A stretch of DNA of 64,000 nucleotides from Streptomyces longwoodensis. GTDB lineage: Bacteria; Actinomycetota; Actinomycetes; Streptomycetales; Streptomycetaceae. Below the pieces are notes generated by a model, which worked only from the letters and a program-made list of their open reading frames with translations, had not been told where the DNA came from and did not search any database. Location of the stretch: the NCBI RefSeq assembly GCF_001514125.1, contig NZ_KQ948553.1, positions 385,501 through 449,500 on the forward strand, read 5' to 3'. Below are positions 32,344 to 40,308 of the stretch, piece by piece; position 1 is the stretch's first letter; each line of letters starts with the position of its first letter. A program made the translations under genes and the position numbers.

Positions 32344-33864
32344 TCAGGTCGCCGTGCAGGTCACCGTCGGGGACGTGCCCGCGGCCGGGGTCGCTCCGAA
32401 GCCCAGGGTGGCCGAGGCGCCCGTGCTCAGCGCTCCGTTGTGGGCGGCGTTGGTCGCGGTGACCGTGGTGCCGGTCTGGGTGTACGTCGCGTTCCACATG
32501 TTCGTCACGTGCTGGGAGCCCGACCAGGTCCAGGTGACCTTCCAGGACTTCAGGGCCGTGGCCGAGGTGTTGGTGACCTTCACCTCGGCGTTGAAGCCGG
32601 TGCCCCAGTCGCTGGTGACGGTGTAGGCGGCCGAGCAGGTCGGGGTCGTGCCGCCGCCTCCGCCCCCGCCTCCGCCGCCCCCGCCACCGGTGCCCGGGAA
32701 GCCCGGTGCCTTGATGCTCGTCAGGTAGTTGTCCTTGGCGGTGTCGACGGTCGCCCAGTCGTCCTTGAGGATGCCGCCCGTGTCACCGGAGTTGGGGTTC
32801 CAGGCCCAGTAGGTCCAGCTGAAGCTGTCGGCGCCGTACGTCGACGTCGGGCGCAGGTAGGACACCAGCGCCGCGAGCCACTTCTGGTCCACCGTGGACT
32901 GCAGCGTCGTGCCGAACTCCCCCACCCAGACCGGGGCGATGTTCTGCTTGAAGATGTAGCCCCAGTACTTGTCCCAGATGCCGGGCATGTTGGCGGGGAA
33001 CGCCGGGTCGCTGAACCAGGTCTGCTGCGCCACGCTGGTCGCGTAGTCGTGCGCCGAGTACACCACCCGGTTGGCGACGTCGAGCTGGACCGGGTACTGG
33101 GCGACGCCCATCAGGTTGCCGCCCCACCAGCCGGAGACGCCGTTGACTGTCTGCACGCCCTCCACGAAGACCAGCAGCTTCGGGTTGACCGCCAGCACCG
33201 CGTTGCCCGCCCGCTGGGCCGCCAGGCGCCAGTCGGTGGCCGTGTCGCCGCAGCCCCAGCAGGCCGGGTCGTGCGGCTCGTTGTGCAGGTCGATGCCGAC
33301 GACCGTGTCCTGCCCCTGGTAACGCGCCGCCATCGCCTTGAGATTGGCGATCCACGTCGACTCCGGCACGGCGGAGGTGTACCAGAGCGCCGACTGGCCC
33401 GAGGAGTCCGGGCGGTGGCGGTCCAGGATGACCTTCAGGCCGTCCTGGCCGGCGTACGCCACGAGCTTGTCCAGGACCTGGAGGGACGTCAGCCCCTGGA
33501 GGTCGGCGTTCTTGCCGCTGGAGAAGTCGATGCCGGTCGGGACCGTCCCGGGCTTGAAGATGTCGTCGCTGTACGGGACGCGGATCGTGTTGTAGCCCAG
33601 CGACTTCATCTGGTCGATCATGCTCTTGTAGTCGCGGGACCACAGGCCGTGGACGACGTAGTTGGCGGTCTCGAAGCCGAACCAGTTGATCCCGGCGATG
33701 CGGACCGGCTGCCCGGCCTCGTCGAGGATCTGGCGGCCACTGGTGTGCCAGTACCCGGCGCCGGCGGCGGTGTCCGCCGCGTGGGCCGCGTGCGCGCCGG
33801 CCCCCAGCGGCAGCAGGAGCGCGGCGGCGACGGCGCACAGCGCTCTTCTCAAGGTGCGGAACAT
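32344..33864 (-). CDS. secreted GH5 cellulase (endoglucanase) with CBM2
   Basis: 506 residues. An RR-type signal peptide (1-30, cut near AHA-AD) leads to a GH5 catalytic domain (about 35-385). The acid/base Glu196 is in DLHNEPH and the nucleophile Glu316 is in WVGEFGT. A glycine-only linker of about 13 residues follows, then a CBM2 cellulose-binding module (about 410-506) with AYTVTSDWGTGFNAEVKVTN and flat-surface tryptophans (WKVTWTWSG, MWNATY). It cuts internal beta-1,4 bonds of cellulose outside the cell. A perfect CebR box lies 41 bp before the ATG, so the gene should respond to cello-oligosaccharides. Confidence 0.96.
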   Translation of the reverse strand: MFRTLRRALCAVAAALLLPLGAGAHAAHAADTAAGAGYWHTSGRQILDEAGQPVRIAGINWFGFETANYVVHGLWSRDYKSMIDQMKSLGYNTIRVPYSDDIFKPGTVPTGIDFSSGKNADLQGLTSLQVLDKLVAYAGQDGLKVILDRHRPDSSGQSALWYTSAVPESTWIANLKAMAARYQGQDTVVGIDLHNEPHDPACWGCGDTATDWRLAAQRAGNAVLAVNPKLLVFVEGVQTVNGVSGWWGGNLMGVAQYPVQLDVANRVVYSAHDYATSVAQQTWFSDPAFPANMPGIWDKYWGYIFKQNIAPVWVGEFGTTLQSTVDQKWLAALVSYLRPTSTYGADSFSWTYWAWNPNSGDTGGILKDDWATVDTAKDNYLTSIKAPGFPGTGGGGGGGGGGGGGTTPTCSAAYTVTSDWGTGFNAEVKVTNTSATALKSWKVTWTWSGSQHVTNMWNATYTQTGTTVTATNAAHNGALSTGASATLGFGATPAAGTSPTVTCTAT

Positions 33865-33904
33865 GCTCGCTGCATCCTTTCGGAAGGCGAGGGTCCGGAA
33901 TCGA

Positions 33905-33918
33905 TGGGAGCGCTCCCA
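33905..33918 (-). promoter_or_regulatory. CebR operator (TGGGAGCGCTCCCA)
   Basis: This is the exact 14-bp palindrome bound by CebR, the LacI-family repressor of cellulose use in streptomycetes, which is released by cellobiose or cellotriose. It sits 41 bp upstream of the cellulase ATG and about 100 bp from the neighbouring propeller gene end. Confidence 0.93.
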
Positions 33919-34019
33919 TCACCCTCGGTCCCTATGGAACCAGCTCTCATGCACACGTCAAGGGAGTGCGCACCACTTCACACCAACGGGCTCCGGGTAA
34001 AGCCTCCTCGGCCGCCGGC

Positions 34020-35036
34020 CTACCGCCGCCGCACCAACCGCCGCAGCCCGAACACCGCCGCGCCCACGACGACCACGGCGACGACGGCCGTCCGCGCACC
34101 CCCGTCCAGCCCGCCGCCCGAGGACTTCCCCGACGACCCGCTCCCGGACCCCTCCGACGACCCACCGGACGACGAGGACGAGGAGGACGACGACCCGCCC
34201 CCCGGTGCGTCCTCCGGCACCACCTCGCTGCCGGTGCCCTCGCTGCCGTACATCAGCTTGCGGCCGTCGGCGGAGTAGGTGACGGACTCGCCCTGCCGTT
34301 GCAGCGGCACGTTCAGCCGCCCGGTCTTCTCCGGCCTCCCGTCGTTCCAGTCGTAGGCGATGCCGCCGAAGTAGCCGCGCACGGCGAGCTGTTCGCCGTT
34401 CGGGGAGAAGGCCGCGTCGGTGGCCCACAGGTCGACGGGGGCGACCGGACGGAAGACGTTGGAGCCGGGCCGCGCGGACGCCGTCAGCTGCGCGGGACCC
34501 TCGTAGAGGTGCCCGCCGTCCTCGTTCTTGTCGATGATGTAGACGCGCCCGGTGTTGGGGTGCACGAGCAGGGACTCGGCGTCGCGGGGGCCGTCGGAGT
34601 AGGTGACCACGTACTGCGTGGCCCGCACGGTCTGGTCCTTGAGCACCTTCGGTTCGGGCAGCCGGTAGATCCACACGTACGGCCAGCTCCCGCCGAGGTT
34701 GTCGCCGATGTCGCCGACGTAGATCTCGTTGCCGGGGCCGATGGAGATCGCCTCGACGTCCCGGGGCCGCCCGATGCCGGTGAGGGTGACGCGGGCGACC
34801 GTCCTGCCGGTCGCGCTGTCGACGGCGTAGAGGTAGGGGCCGTCGTCGCTGTCGTTGTGGGTCCAGTAGATCCCGGGGTGCAGCCGGGACGCGGCGAGGC
34901 CGCTGGACTCGGTGATCCGCGGGTCCTCGATGGTGAACCGCCCGTCGCCGTCCCCGGCAGCGGCGGCGGGCACGGCGAGGGCGCCGACGAGGAGGACCCC
35001 GAGGGCGGACACGTGGGCGAGCAGTCGACGGCGCAT
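34020..35036 (-). CDS. secreted/anchored beta-propeller protein of unknown function
   Basis: 338 residues. A signal peptide (about 1-30) is followed by beta-propeller-like repeats: YLYAVDSATGRTVARV, YVGDIGDNLGGSWPYVWIYRLP, ATDAAFSPNGEQLAVRGYFG and SVTYSADGRKLMYGSEG. A Ser/Gly-rich linker (about 280-312) leads to one C-terminal membrane segment with a basic tail (LRRLVRRR), so it is probably anchored outside. Substrate or role unknown; phrases recall esterase-like or SMP-30-type propellers. ATG at 35036 avoids an upstream frame that runs into the spacer. Divergent from the SGNH hydrolase gene. Confidence 0.75.
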   Translation of the reverse strand: MRRRLLAHVSALGVLLVGALAVPAAAAGDGDGRFTIEDPRITESSGLAASRLHPGIYWTHNDSDDGPYLYAVDSATGRTVARVTLTGIGRPRDVEAISIGPGNEIYVGDIGDNLGGSWPYVWIYRLPEPKVLKDQTVRATQYVVTYSDGPRDAESLLVHPNTGRVYIIDKNEDGGHLYEGPAQLTASARPGSNVFRPVAPVDLWATDAAFSPNGEQLAVRGYFGGIAYDWNDGRPEKTGRLNVPLQRQGESVTYSADGRKLMYGSEGTGSEVVPEDAPGGGSSSSSSSSSGGSSEGSGSGSSGKSSGGGLDGGARTAVVAVVVVGAAVFGLRRLVRRR

Positions 35037-35152
35037 GGGCCCAAGCGTGCCATCCGCGGCCCGCCCCGGGGCGCGGCCACCCCCTCGGGTGGCGGCCGCG
35101 GGGTGGTGACCCTCACATCCCACCGCGGACGCGGATCGTCCATGATGAGCGG

Positions 35153-35827
35153 ATGCTCAGGTTCATGCCGGTCGGCGACTCCCAGACCATCGGCAGCGCG
35201 GGGGAACACACGTGGCGGTACCGGATGTGGCGGCACCTGTGCGCCACGTACGACGGCCCGTTCACCCTCGTCGGCCCGCGCGAGACGCTGTACGACCCGC
35301 GGACCGACGCGCCCACGTCGTACGCCTACGCCGAACCCGGCTTCCCGCGCGCCCACCTGGCCGGCTGGGGCGAGGGCTGGCTGCACATGGCGCCGCTGGT
35401 CGAGGACGCGGTGCGGCGCGGACGGGCCGACGTGCTGCTCGTCGCGCTGGGCCTGATCGACCTCGGCTTCTACACCAACCCGGAGCAGACGGCGGACAAC
35501 GTCCGCGCGTTCGTCGCCGCCGCGCGCCGGGCCGACCCGCACGTCCGCATGGTCGTGCTGCCGGTCGTCCCCAACGTCCGCGCGGCCACCGACGCGTCGT
35601 TCGGGGAGCAGGTGACCGCCTTCAACGAGCTCCTCGCGAAGACCCTCGCCGACCTGGACGAGCCGGGCTCCCCCCTGCTGCTCGCGTCCCTGCCCGCGTC
35701 GTACGACCTGCACACGGACACGTACGACGGCACCCACCCCAACGCGAGCGGCGAACACAAACTGGCGGCGGCCTTCGCGAACGCCATGCACCAGGCGTGG
35801 GGGCTGGGCGAGCCGTACGCGGGGTGA
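35153..35827 (+). CDS. SGNH/GDSL-family hydrolase with altered block III
   Basis: 224 residues. Block I carries the nucleophile Ser10 in GDSQT; block V carries Asp and His in DGTHPN. Block III, normally GxND, reads GLID at 100-103, so the oxyanion-hole asparagine is replaced by Ile102. The serine, aspartate and histidine are all kept, so hydrolysis may still be possible with altered efficiency or substrate. No signal peptide is seen, so it is probably cytosolic. A -10-like CATGAT (35141-35146) ends 6 nt before the ATG. Confidence 0.85.
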   Translation: MLRFMPVGDSQTIGSAGEHTWRYRMWRHLCATYDGPFTLVGPRETLYDPRTDAPTSYAYAEPGFPRAHLAGWGEGWLHMAPLVEDAVRRGRADVLLVALGLIDLGFYTNPEQTADNVRAFVAAARRADPHVRMVVLPVVPNVRAATDASFGEQVTAFNELLAKTLADLDEPGSPLLLASLPASYDLHTDTYDGTHPNASGEHKLAAAFANAMHQAWGLGEPYAG

Positions 35828-35938
35828 CGGGGAGCGCCGGTTGACGGGGCGCGGGGCTGGGGCGTGCCCTGGTCACCGTGCGTATCGTTGTACCGCGCGG
35901 CCGCCCTCGTCGTGAGGCGGCCGGGGAGGAGCGCCACG

Positions 35939-36526
35939 ATGACCGTCCTCGCAGACAGGACCGAGATGGCCGACGACAGCGGCGAGCTGACTCTGGACGA
36001 GCTGTTCGAGTCGATCGAGCGGACCACCCCTGAGGGTTACCGGGTCGAGATCGTCGAGGGGACCATCTTCATGGCGCCGCAGCGGGACATCCACTGGAAG
36101 ATCATCCGTCGGATCGTCCGGGCGATCGAGGACCGGTTCGGGGTGGACGTGGCGGTCCTGTCCGACGTGCGGATCGACTTCCCGGGCAAGCTGAACGGCT
36201 ACGCGCCGGACGTCGCCAAGCTGCGCGACGGTGCGCGCAAGGACGCGGACGGGCGCTGGCGGTGCACGGACGTCGAGTTCGTCGCCGAAGTCATCTCGCA
36301 GGGCACGGCCCAGAACGACTACGGCCCCAAGAAGACCGCCTACGCCCTCGCCGAGGTCCCCGCCTACCTGATCGCGGACCCGTACCAGGGCAGGTGCCAC
36401 CTCTACACCCGGCCCAAGGACGGCGAGTACGTCAGCGAGCTCTCCGTGGCCTTCGGGGCCGACGTCGACCTGACGGACACGGTGCTCGGTCTGACCTTGG
36501 AGACCAAGGAGTTCCCTCGCGACTAG
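35939..36526 (+). CDS. Uma2-family (DUF820) endonuclease-like protein
   Basis: 195 residues of the Uma2/DUF820 PD-(D/E)XK-like family, common in multiple copies in streptomycetes and cyanobacteria. Family-like features are EGYRVEIVEGTIFMAPQRDIHW, YAPDVAKLRDG and DVEFVAEVISQGTAQNDYGPKKTAYALAEVPAYLIADP: a D...E-x-[SV] then K catalytic pattern. Nuclease activity has not been shown for most members. ATG at 35939 follows GGGGAGGAG. The gene sits between SGNH and maltokinase-cap-like genes with no obvious partner. Confidence 0.88.
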   Translation: MTVLADRTEMADDSGELTLDELFESIERTTPEGYRVEIVEGTIFMAPQRDIHWKIIRRIVRAIEDRFGVDVAVLSDVRIDFPGKLNGYAPDVAKLRDGARKDADGRWRCTDVEFVAEVISQGTAQNDYGPKKTAYALAEVPAYLIADPYQGRCHLYTRPKDGEYVSELSVAFGADVDLTDTVLGLTLETKEFPRD

Positions 36527-36556
36527 AGCGGGCGCCGGCTGTCAGAATCTCGTCGT

Positions 36557-37204
36557 ATGGCGATCATTCACCGGACCACGCTCAAGCCGACCAAGCTGGA
36601 ACTGCTCACCGACTGGCTGCCCACGCGCCCCTGGTACGTCGGGGACGGCGGGCCCGAGTTGTCGAGGCCGGGCGGGTTCCGGCTGGACGACCCGGAGGGC
36701 GAGGTGGGCATCGAGTTCATGGTCGCCCTGGACACCTCCGGCGCCGCCCCCGTCGCCTACCACGTCCCCCTCACCTACCGCGGCGCCCCGCTCGCCGACG
36801 CCGGCCACGCCCTCGTCGGCACGACGGAGCACGGCGTCCTCGGCACCCGCTGGGTCTACGACGGCTGCCACGACCCCGTGTTCCAGGCGCAGTTGCTCGC
36901 CCTGTTCGAGGGCCGCGCCCAGGCCCAGGCCCAGAGCCTCACCGACACCCCCGACCACGAGGTCACCCACGCCTGCACCGGCCCGGCCCCCACCGCCCCG
37001 GCCCGGCCGGCCACCGTCACCGACACGGCCTCCGGCACGACCCTGCCGACCGCGGACGGCACGATCCTCCGCATCCACCGCCGCCTCACCCCCGGCCCCC
37101 ACCCCGCCGACGCCCTGGGCCACGTCACCGGCGCCTGGCAGTCACCGGAGGGCGACCGCACCCGCGCGGTGTTCGCGACGCTGGTGCCGGGGGAACACGG
37201 CTGA
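36557..37204 (+). CDS. maltokinase N-terminal-cap-like domain protein
   Basis: 215 residues. The start AIIHRTTLKPTKLELLTDWLPTRPWY and GGFRLDDPEGEVGIEFMVA match the cap domain family that in other proteins precedes maltokinase or is annotated as a 1,4-alpha-glucan branching-related protein. No kinase domain follows, so it is a stand-alone cap. The middle contains an Ala/Gln/Thr/Pro-rich segment (about 118-150). Role unknown; alpha-glucan binding is only a guess. ATG at 36557 has no strong ribosome-binding site. Confidence 0.75.
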   Translation: MAIIHRTTLKPTKLELLTDWLPTRPWYVGDGGPELSRPGGFRLDDPEGEVGIEFMVALDTSGAAPVAYHVPLTYRGAPLADAGHALVGTTEHGVLGTRWVYDGCHDPVFQAQLLALFEGRAQAQAQSLTDTPDHEVTHACTGPAPTAPARPATVTDTASGTTLPTADGTILRIHRRLTPGPHPADALGHVTGAWQSPEGDRTRAVFATLVPGEHG

Positions 37205-37218
37205 ACCGTTCGCGTCGC

Positions 37219-37248
37219 TTGCCTAGAGCGCACTCCACGCCGTTGGCT
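37219..37248 (+). promoter_or_regulatory. MerR-like spacer promoter before the aldo/keto reductase
   Basis: TTGCCT (37219-37224) and TTGGCT (37243-37248) are separated by 18 bp carrying AGAGCGCACTC, an imperfect GAGxGCxCTC dyad of the type bound by NmlR/AdhR MerR proteins. The ATG at 37255 is 6 nt after the -10, so initiation would be leaderless. Confidence 0.4.
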
Positions 37249-37254
37249 GGTGGC

Positions 37255-38250
37255 ATGGAGTACACGCAGCTCGGACGCACCGGACTCAAGGTCAGCCGAC
37301 TGGTCCTCGGCACGATGAACTTCGGACCGCAGACGAACGAGGCGGACAGCCACGCGATCATGGACGCGGCGCTGGACGCGGGCATCAACTTCTTCGACAC
37401 CGCGAACGTGTACGGCTGGGGCGAGAACAAGGGCCGCACCGAGTCGATCATCGGCAACTGGTTCGCGCAGGGCGGCGGCCGCCGCGACAAGGTGGTCCTC
37501 GCCACCAAGGTGTACGGCAACATGGACACCGACGGCGAGACCGTCTGGCCCAACCACGACAAGCTCTCCGCGCTGAACATCCGCCGCGCGGTGGACGCGT
37601 CGCTCAAGCGCCTCCAGACGGACCACATCGACGTCTACCAGTTCCACCACGTCGACCGGTCCACGCCGTTCGAGGAGATCTGGCAGGCGATCGACGTCCT
37701 GGTCCAGCAGGGCAAGGTCCTGTACGTCGGCTCGTCCAACTTCCCCGGCTACAAGATCGCCCAGGCCAACGAGGTCGCCGCCCGCCGCGGCGGCACCATC
37801 GGCCTGGTGAGCGAGCAGTGCCTGTACAACCTCGCCGAGCGGCGCGCCGAGATGGAGGTCATCCCGGCCGCGCAGGACTACGGCCTCGGCGTGATCCCCT
37901 GGTCGCCGCTGCACGGCGGTCTGCTGGGCGGGGTCATCAAGAAGGAGGTCCAGGGCGGACGGCGGGCCTCCGGGCGCGCCGCGGACACCCTGGCCGACCC
38001 GGCGGGCCGGGCGCAGATCCAGGCGTACGAGGACCTGCTGGACAAGCACGGCGTGGAGCCCGGCGAGGCCGCGCTGGCGTGGCTGCTGACGCGTCCCGGG
38101 GTGACGGGGCCGATCGTCGGTCCGCGCACGGCGGAGCAGCTGGAGTCCGCGCTGCGGGCGGTCGAGCTGGAGCTGGGCGAGGAGCTGCTGACCGGCCTGG
38201 ACGAGATCTTCCCGGGTCCCGGTCCGTCGCCGGAGGCGTTCGCCTGGTAG
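37255..38250 (+). CDS. aldo/keto reductase (AKR)
   Basis: 331 residues, (beta/alpha)8 NADPH-dependent reductase. The catalytic tetrad residues are apparent: Asp in FFDTANVYGWGENKG, Lys in VLATKVYG, and His in DVYQFHHVDRSTPFEEIWQ. The C-terminal GPRTAEQLESALRAV forms part of the cofactor region. It reduces aldehydes or ketones, possibly of the stress/quinone detoxification type (YghZ/Gcy-like). A MerR-like promoter element suggests induction by electrophiles or aldehydes, although no merR gene is nearby. It ends 32 bp before the small membrane peptide on the other strand. Confidence 0.95.
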   Translation: MEYTQLGRTGLKVSRLVLGTMNFGPQTNEADSHAIMDAALDAGINFFDTANVYGWGENKGRTESIIGNWFAQGGGRRDKVVLATKVYGNMDTDGETVWPNHDKLSALNIRRAVDASLKRLQTDHIDVYQFHHVDRSTPFEEIWQAIDVLVQQGKVLYVGSSNFPGYKIAQANEVAARRGGTIGLVSEQCLYNLAERRAEMEVIPAAQDYGLGVIPWSPLHGGLLGGVIKKEVQGGRRASGRAADTLADPAGRAQIQAYEDLLDKHGVEPGEAALAWLLTRPGVTGPIVGPRTAEQLESALRAVELELGEELLTGLDEIFPGPGPSPEAFAW

Positions 38251-38282
38251 GGCGGGGCCGGCGGTGACCGGCGGCCGTCGGG

Positions 38283-38372
38283 CTACCTGCCGACGGCCGC
38301 CGCCACCGCCACCACGACGAACAACAGCACGAGCGCACCGGCCATGATCCGGTTCCGGGTCTTCGGGTCCAC
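38283..38372 (-). CDS. 29-codon single-span membrane peptide
   Basis: A GTG-started frame (VDPKTRNRIMAG then a hydrophobic stretch LVLLFVVVAVAAAV and end GR) beginning 10 bp after the thpR stop on the same strand. A basic N-terminus (KTRNR) followed by one 18-residue hydrophobic span predicts a small membrane protein with N-in topology. I believe very similar peptides occur in other streptomycetes at this place, which supports coding, but cannot verify it. Function unknown. Confidence 0.6.
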   Translation of the reverse strand: MDPKTRNRIMAGALVLLFVVVAVAAAVGR

Positions 38373-38382
38373 GGACCCGAGC

Positions 38383-38955
38383 CTAACCGGCCGCGCCGAG
38401 CGCCCAGCGGCCGACCGGCTCGTAACGGGGCTGCCGGCCGGGCACGCCGGAGGCGGGCAGGTGGCTGCGGACGAGCACCAGCTCGGAGACGGTCCAGGTC
38501 AGGCCGGTGAAACCGGCCAGGGCGTCGACCCACGGCCGGGTGTCCACGGCGGTACGGCTGCGGGCGAGCGTGAGGTGGGCCTTGTAGCGGCGGTGCTCGC
38601 CCAGGTCGATCCCCGCCTTGCGCCCGGCGGCCTCCGCACGCTCGGCGAGCAGCCGCAGCGCGGGCAGGTCGCCGTGCGCGCCCGTCCACAGGGCGCGGCC
38701 GCGCCCGAACTGCCCGCCGCCGCGCAGGGCCAGCTCGAAGGGCGCGCCGCGGTGCGCGGCCCGCTCCAGCCGCGCCGCCAGCGCGGGCACGGTGGCGTCG
38801 TCGACCTCGCCGTAGAAGGCGAGCGTGAAGTGCCAGCCGGCCGGCTCGGTCCACCGCAGCCCCCCGGCACCGGGCAGCCCCCGCAGCACGGCCACCTCGG
38901 CGGCGAGCTCCCGGGTGACGTCCTCGGGCGGCAGCACGGCGGCGAAGAGTCTCAT
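38383..38955 (-). CDS. thpR: RNA 2',3'-cyclic phosphodiesterase (2'-5' RNA ligase-like, ThpR)
   Basis: 190 residues, two-histidine (2H) phosphoesterase. Both HxTx motifs are visible: HFTLAFYGE (about 43-51) and HLTLARSR (about 127-134). ThpR hydrolyses 2',3'-cyclic phosphates and can ligate tRNA halves with a 2'-5' bond in vitro. The start LFAAVLPP matches the family; ATG at 38955 is the family-consistent choice although the open frame continues upstream to 39558. The small membrane peptide gene follows. Confidence 0.92.
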   Translation of the reverse strand: MRLFAAVLPPEDVTRELAAEVAVLRGLPGAGGLRWTEPAGWHFTLAFYGEVDDATVPALAARLERAAHRGAPFELALRGGGQFGRGRALWTGAHGDLPALRLLAERAEAAGRKAGIDLGEHRRYKAHLTLARSRTAVDTRPWVDALAGFTGLTWTVSELVLVRSHLPASGVPGRQPRYEPVGRWALGAAG

Positions 38956-39073
38956 GGGGTCAGTGTGCTCGCCCTCGCCGCGGCGCCGTGGGCCCGGTCG
39001 TCGGGACCGGCGAGTTCCGCGCGACGGACGCCCCCGCCTGCTTCCGGGCCGGAGCCGCGGGGAAGGAACAGTC

Positions 39074-40210
39074 GTGGCGCTTCCCCCACCCCCGTCCACC
39101 GCACTGGTTCCCGACGTCGCGCCGTACGCGCGGGCCGTCGGGCGGGCGATGGCGTACGTGCACCGCGTGGTCGGAGCGGCAGGTGCGCCGTCGGCGGAGC
39201 TGTCCCTGTGTCCCGGGTTCGAGCAGGGCTTCGACGGGGCGCGGGCGCGCAGGAGGATCGTGGAGGCCTGGGGGGTGGATCCGGGGTTCGACCTGGCCGG
39301 TGAGGGGTTCTCCGCGATGGTGTCGCTGGTGCTGCTCGCGCCGGGCGGCGACCCGGAGCTGGTCCGGTGCCTGGCGCGCCAGGTGGAGACGTACCGGTGG
39401 CGCCACCGGTACCGGTTCCTGCCGGGCCCCGGTGGGCTGCCCGCGGACACCGACTGCACCGCCCTGGCGCTCGCCGCCCGGTACGAGTCGGGCCTGCTCC
39501 CCGCCGCCGGGCTGCGGGCGGGTGCGCGGGACCTGCTCCGCTCGGCCGCCCCGGCCACCGGCCTTCCCCGTCGGTCGGCGGCGGAGCGGGGTGCCGGTGC
39601 CGTCCGGCCGGGGGTCTTCCTGGTCTATTGGGAGGACAGGAAGGAACCGGGGACACTCCCGCGCGGGCCGAAGCAGGACCCCGTCGCCTGCGCCAACGCC
39701 CTCTACGCCCTGCTCCTGGCGGACCTCACCGGGTGCGACGAGGCGCGTGGGGTCGCCGACGCCACGATCGGCCACCTCGCCGAGCACCTGTCGTCCGGCC
39801 GCTTCCGGTGCGGCACCCGCTACTACCCCTCGCCGGACGCCTACCTTTACGCCGTCTCCCGGCTGTGCGCCCGCTTCCCGGACGCGGCCCGTCCGCTGAC
39901 CGCGCCGGCCCGCCGTGCCCTGGAGCGGACCGGCGCCGGCGCGCCGGCGGTCCCCGGCAGCGTCCTGGAGACCGCGCTGCGGGTCCTGGCCGCCGACCAC
40001 CTGGGCGTCACGGCCGGCCAGGACGAGCGCCGTGCCCGGCTCGCCCGCGCCCAGCGACCGGACGGCTCCTGGCCCGCGGCCGCCTACTACCGGATGGGCC
40101 GCCTCCCGGTGTACTTCGGCTCCGCCTACCTCACCACGGTGTTCGCGCTGAGCGCCCTGCGGACGGCCCGCCCGGCGCCGGCGGTCCCCGCTCCCCGTAC
40201 GGGTGAGTGA
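39074..40210 (+). CDS. alpha-toroid (terpene cyclase/prenyltransferase-like fold) protein, unknown function
   Basis: 378 residues. Its helical repeats and the C-terminal QRPDGSWPAAAYYRMGRLPVYFGSAYL resemble QW-type motifs of squalene cyclases and other alpha/alpha-toroid enzymes. PADTDCTALALAARYESG (about 118-135) sits where class II terpene cyclases have D-x-D-D-T-A, but the last Asp is Cys (DTDCTA), so normal protonation-type catalysis is doubtful. YWEDRKEPGT and QDPVACANALYALLLADLTG are further helical segments. GTG at 39074 follows GGAAGGA. The gene sits alone apart from a small downstream gene 98 bp away; function unknown. Confidence 0.62.
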   Translation: MALPPPPSTALVPDVAPYARAVGRAMAYVHRVVGAAGAPSAELSLCPGFEQGFDGARARRRIVEAWGVDPGFDLAGEGFSAMVSLVLLAPGGDPELVRCLARQVETYRWRHRYRFLPGPGGLPADTDCTALALAARYESGLLPAAGLRAGARDLLRSAAPATGLPRRSAAERGAGAVRPGVFLVYWEDRKEPGTLPRGPKQDPVACANALYALLLADLTGCDEARGVADATIGHLAEHLSSGRFRCGTRYYPSPDAYLYAVSRLCARFPDAARPLTAPARRALERTGAGAPAVPGSVLETALRVLAADHLGVTAGQDERRARLARAQRPDGSWPAAAYYRMGRLPVYFGSAYLTTVFALSALRTARPAPAVPAPRTGE

Positions 40211-40308
40211 CGGGTGGTTCTCACGGACGCCGGACAGCCGGACGCCGAGCATGGGCGACGGAGGTGTCCAGGCGTCGGGCCTGGCCCGGCACAGGAAGGT
40301 GCGAAGGA

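Noticed and set aside
32675..32720. Glycine-coding tract in the cellulase as a possible frameshift hotspot or repeat array
   Set aside because: It encodes the expected flexible linker between catalytic domain and CBM2.
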